This document shows, piece by piece, positions 5,575 through 6,423 of a stretch of 6,423 nucleotides of DNA (its first letter is position 1; the number at the start of each line of letters is the position of its first letter). Under the pieces are notes generated by a model. The model was not told the origin of the DNA and searched no databases. It was given only the letters and a program-made list of their open reading frames with translations. The stretch covers positions 1 through 6,423 of the forward strand of contig DATCZK010000140.1 in assembly GCA_036525975.1 (NCBI GenBank). Direction: 5' to 3'. Made by a program: the position numbers and the translations under genes. The DNA is from Quisquiliibacterium sp036525975. GTDB lineage: Bacteria > Pseudomonadota > Gammaproteobacteria > Burkholderiales > Burkholderiaceae_E.

Positions 5575-6423
5575 GCGCCTTCTCGCCGCTCCACTCGTAG
5601 CGCCGCTCGCTGGCCCAGGCGCGCGTGTCGCGCCACCACGCGCGCAGGGTCTCCCAGCGCAGCGAAGCCAGCCCGCCCGGCAGGTAGAGCACCGACAGGA
5701 TCAGCAGCAGCCCGAGCGACATCATGTAGATCTGCGGCACCTCCAGGCGCAGCGACTCGGCCAGCAGGCTGAACACGATGGCCGCGATCAGCGGCCCCCA
5801 CAGCGTGACGGCGCCGCCGATCAGCGCGATCAGCACGGTCTGGAAACCGATGAAGGGGGTGAACACGGTGTGGGGGTCGATGTAGGTCCAGCGCACCGAC
5901 ATCGCGGCCCCCACGGCCCCCGCCACGGCCGCCGTCATCGCGAAGCCGGCGATCTTCACCAGTCGCGTGTTCACGCCGAGCGTCTGCGCGCGCTGCTCGT
6001 CGGCGCCGATGCCCATCAGCGCCAGCCCGAAGCGCGTGCGCCGCACGAAGATCGACATCGCCACCGTGAGCGCCGCGATCGCGAGCACGGTGAGGTAGAT
6101 CGTGTCGCGCTCGGGCACGACCGCGAGCACGCGCCCCACCGTGCCGGTGACCTGCTTCTCGAAGTAGGTGACCGCGTGGCGGATCAGTTCGGTCATGCCG
6201 AAGGTGAGCACCGCGAAGTAGGTGCCGCGCAGGTGCAGCACGATCGCGCCCATCACGACCGCCACCGCGGCAGCGACCGCCGCGCCGAGCACGATCGCGC
6301 GCACCCACGGGATCGTCTCGAGCGAGAGCGCGCTGGTGTAGGCGCCGATGCCGAAGAAGGCCGAGGTGGCGAGCGAGAGGTAGCGGGTGCTGCCGCAGAA
6401 CAAGCCCCAGCTCGTCGACAGCG
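5537..6423 (-). CDS. livM: Branched-chain amino acid-type ABC transporter permease LivM, 5'-truncated
   Basis: This is an inner-membrane permease subunit of the Liv-type importer. The frame is open to the right edge; the TTG at 6403 is internal, because in-frame residues L-S-T-S-W-G precede it and align with the family's first conserved segment. The 294 visible residues include S-A-F-F-G-I-G-A-Y-T at 20-29, hydrophobic segments at about 41-63, 107-126, 155-174, 190-220 and 232-247, and the cytoplasmic ATPase-contact loop G-A-D-E-Q-R-A-Q-T-L-G-V at 139-150. L-P-G-G-L at 247-251 closes the conserved core. The last 40 or so residues form a strongly basic tail rich in Arg, Lys and Trp. The gene overlaps the start of livG. 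Missing upstream sequence should hold its N-terminus, and probably livH and a periplasmic binding protein. Confidence 0.92.
   Translation of the reverse strand, partial: LSTSWGLFCGSTRYLSLATSAFFGIGAYTSALSLETIPWVRAIVLGAAVAAAVAVVMGAIVLHLRGTYFAVLTFGMTELIRHAVTYFEKQVTGTVGRVLAVVPERDTIYLTVLAIAALTVAMSIFVRRTRFGLALMGIGADEQRAQTLGVNTRLVKIAGFAMTAAVAGAVGAAMSVRWTYIDPHTVFTPFIGFQTVLIALIGGAVTLWGPLIAAIVFSLLAESLRLEVPQIYMMSLGLLLILSVLYLPGGLASLRWETLRAWWRDTRAWASERRYEWSGEKARDKARARERRPV
5552..5558 (-). promoter_or_regulatory. Shine-Dalgarno-like GAGGGAG inside the end of livM, possible livG ribosome binding site
   Basis: On the minus strand GAGGGAG is followed, after 7 bases, by CTG (5544-5542), in the livG frame and just before the livM stop TGA (5539-5537). 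The spacing is ideal. No ATG, GTG or TTG lies at that distance in the livG frame, so the site either supports a rare CTG start or is chance in a basic (Arg-rich) coding tail. Confidence 0.4.

Noticed and set aside
1..6423. Mobile element, phage, defence system or CRISPR array
   Set aside because: No transposase, integrase, direct or inverted terminal repeats, or spaced repeats are visible. All genes are metabolic or transport genes with uniform composition.

Overview
The window looks like chromosomal DNA of a high-GC proteobacterium, most likely a betaproteobacterium of the Burkholderiales type. This is inferred from the strong G/C third-position bias and from gene families common in that group; the sequence does not fix the taxon. 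It is almost wholly coding and holds six genes in two convergent blocks. I see no RNA genes, mobile elements, CRISPR arrays, clear promoters or rho-independent terminators. No gap between genes is longer than 40 bases.

Plus strand, 1-2466: the 3' part of a class III (CaiB/BaiF, formyl-CoA transferase family) CoA-transferase, cut by the left edge. After a 40-base gap comes a complete 450-residue lyase of the fumarase/aspartase superfamily, closest in motifs to 3-carboxy-cis,cis-muconate cycloisomerase (PcaB). The two probably form one transcription unit whose promoter lies left of the window.

Minus strand, 6423-2454, in reading order: a LivM-type permease cut by the right edge, then the ATPases LivG and LivF of the same branched-chain-amino-acid-type ABC importer, then an aldehyde dehydrogenase of the vanillin/salicylaldehyde dehydrogenase type. 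livM/livG overlap, livG/livF share one base (TGATG), and the dehydrogenase follows livF by 35 bases with a near-perfect Shine-Dalgarno. This is a tight operon that continues right of the window, where livH and a binding protein would be expected.

The two blocks meet tail to tail, with the last 13 bases of the lyase and dehydrogenase genes overlapping. Together they suggest a small catabolic locus: uptake of an organic acid or aromatic compound by a Liv-type importer, oxidation of an aromatic-type aldehyde, CoA transfer, and a beta-elimination or cycloisomerisation step. The substrate cannot be read from the sequence. The points most worth a second look are the lyase's unusual active-site motifs, the non-canonical ABC signature in LivG, and a possible CTG start for LivG.
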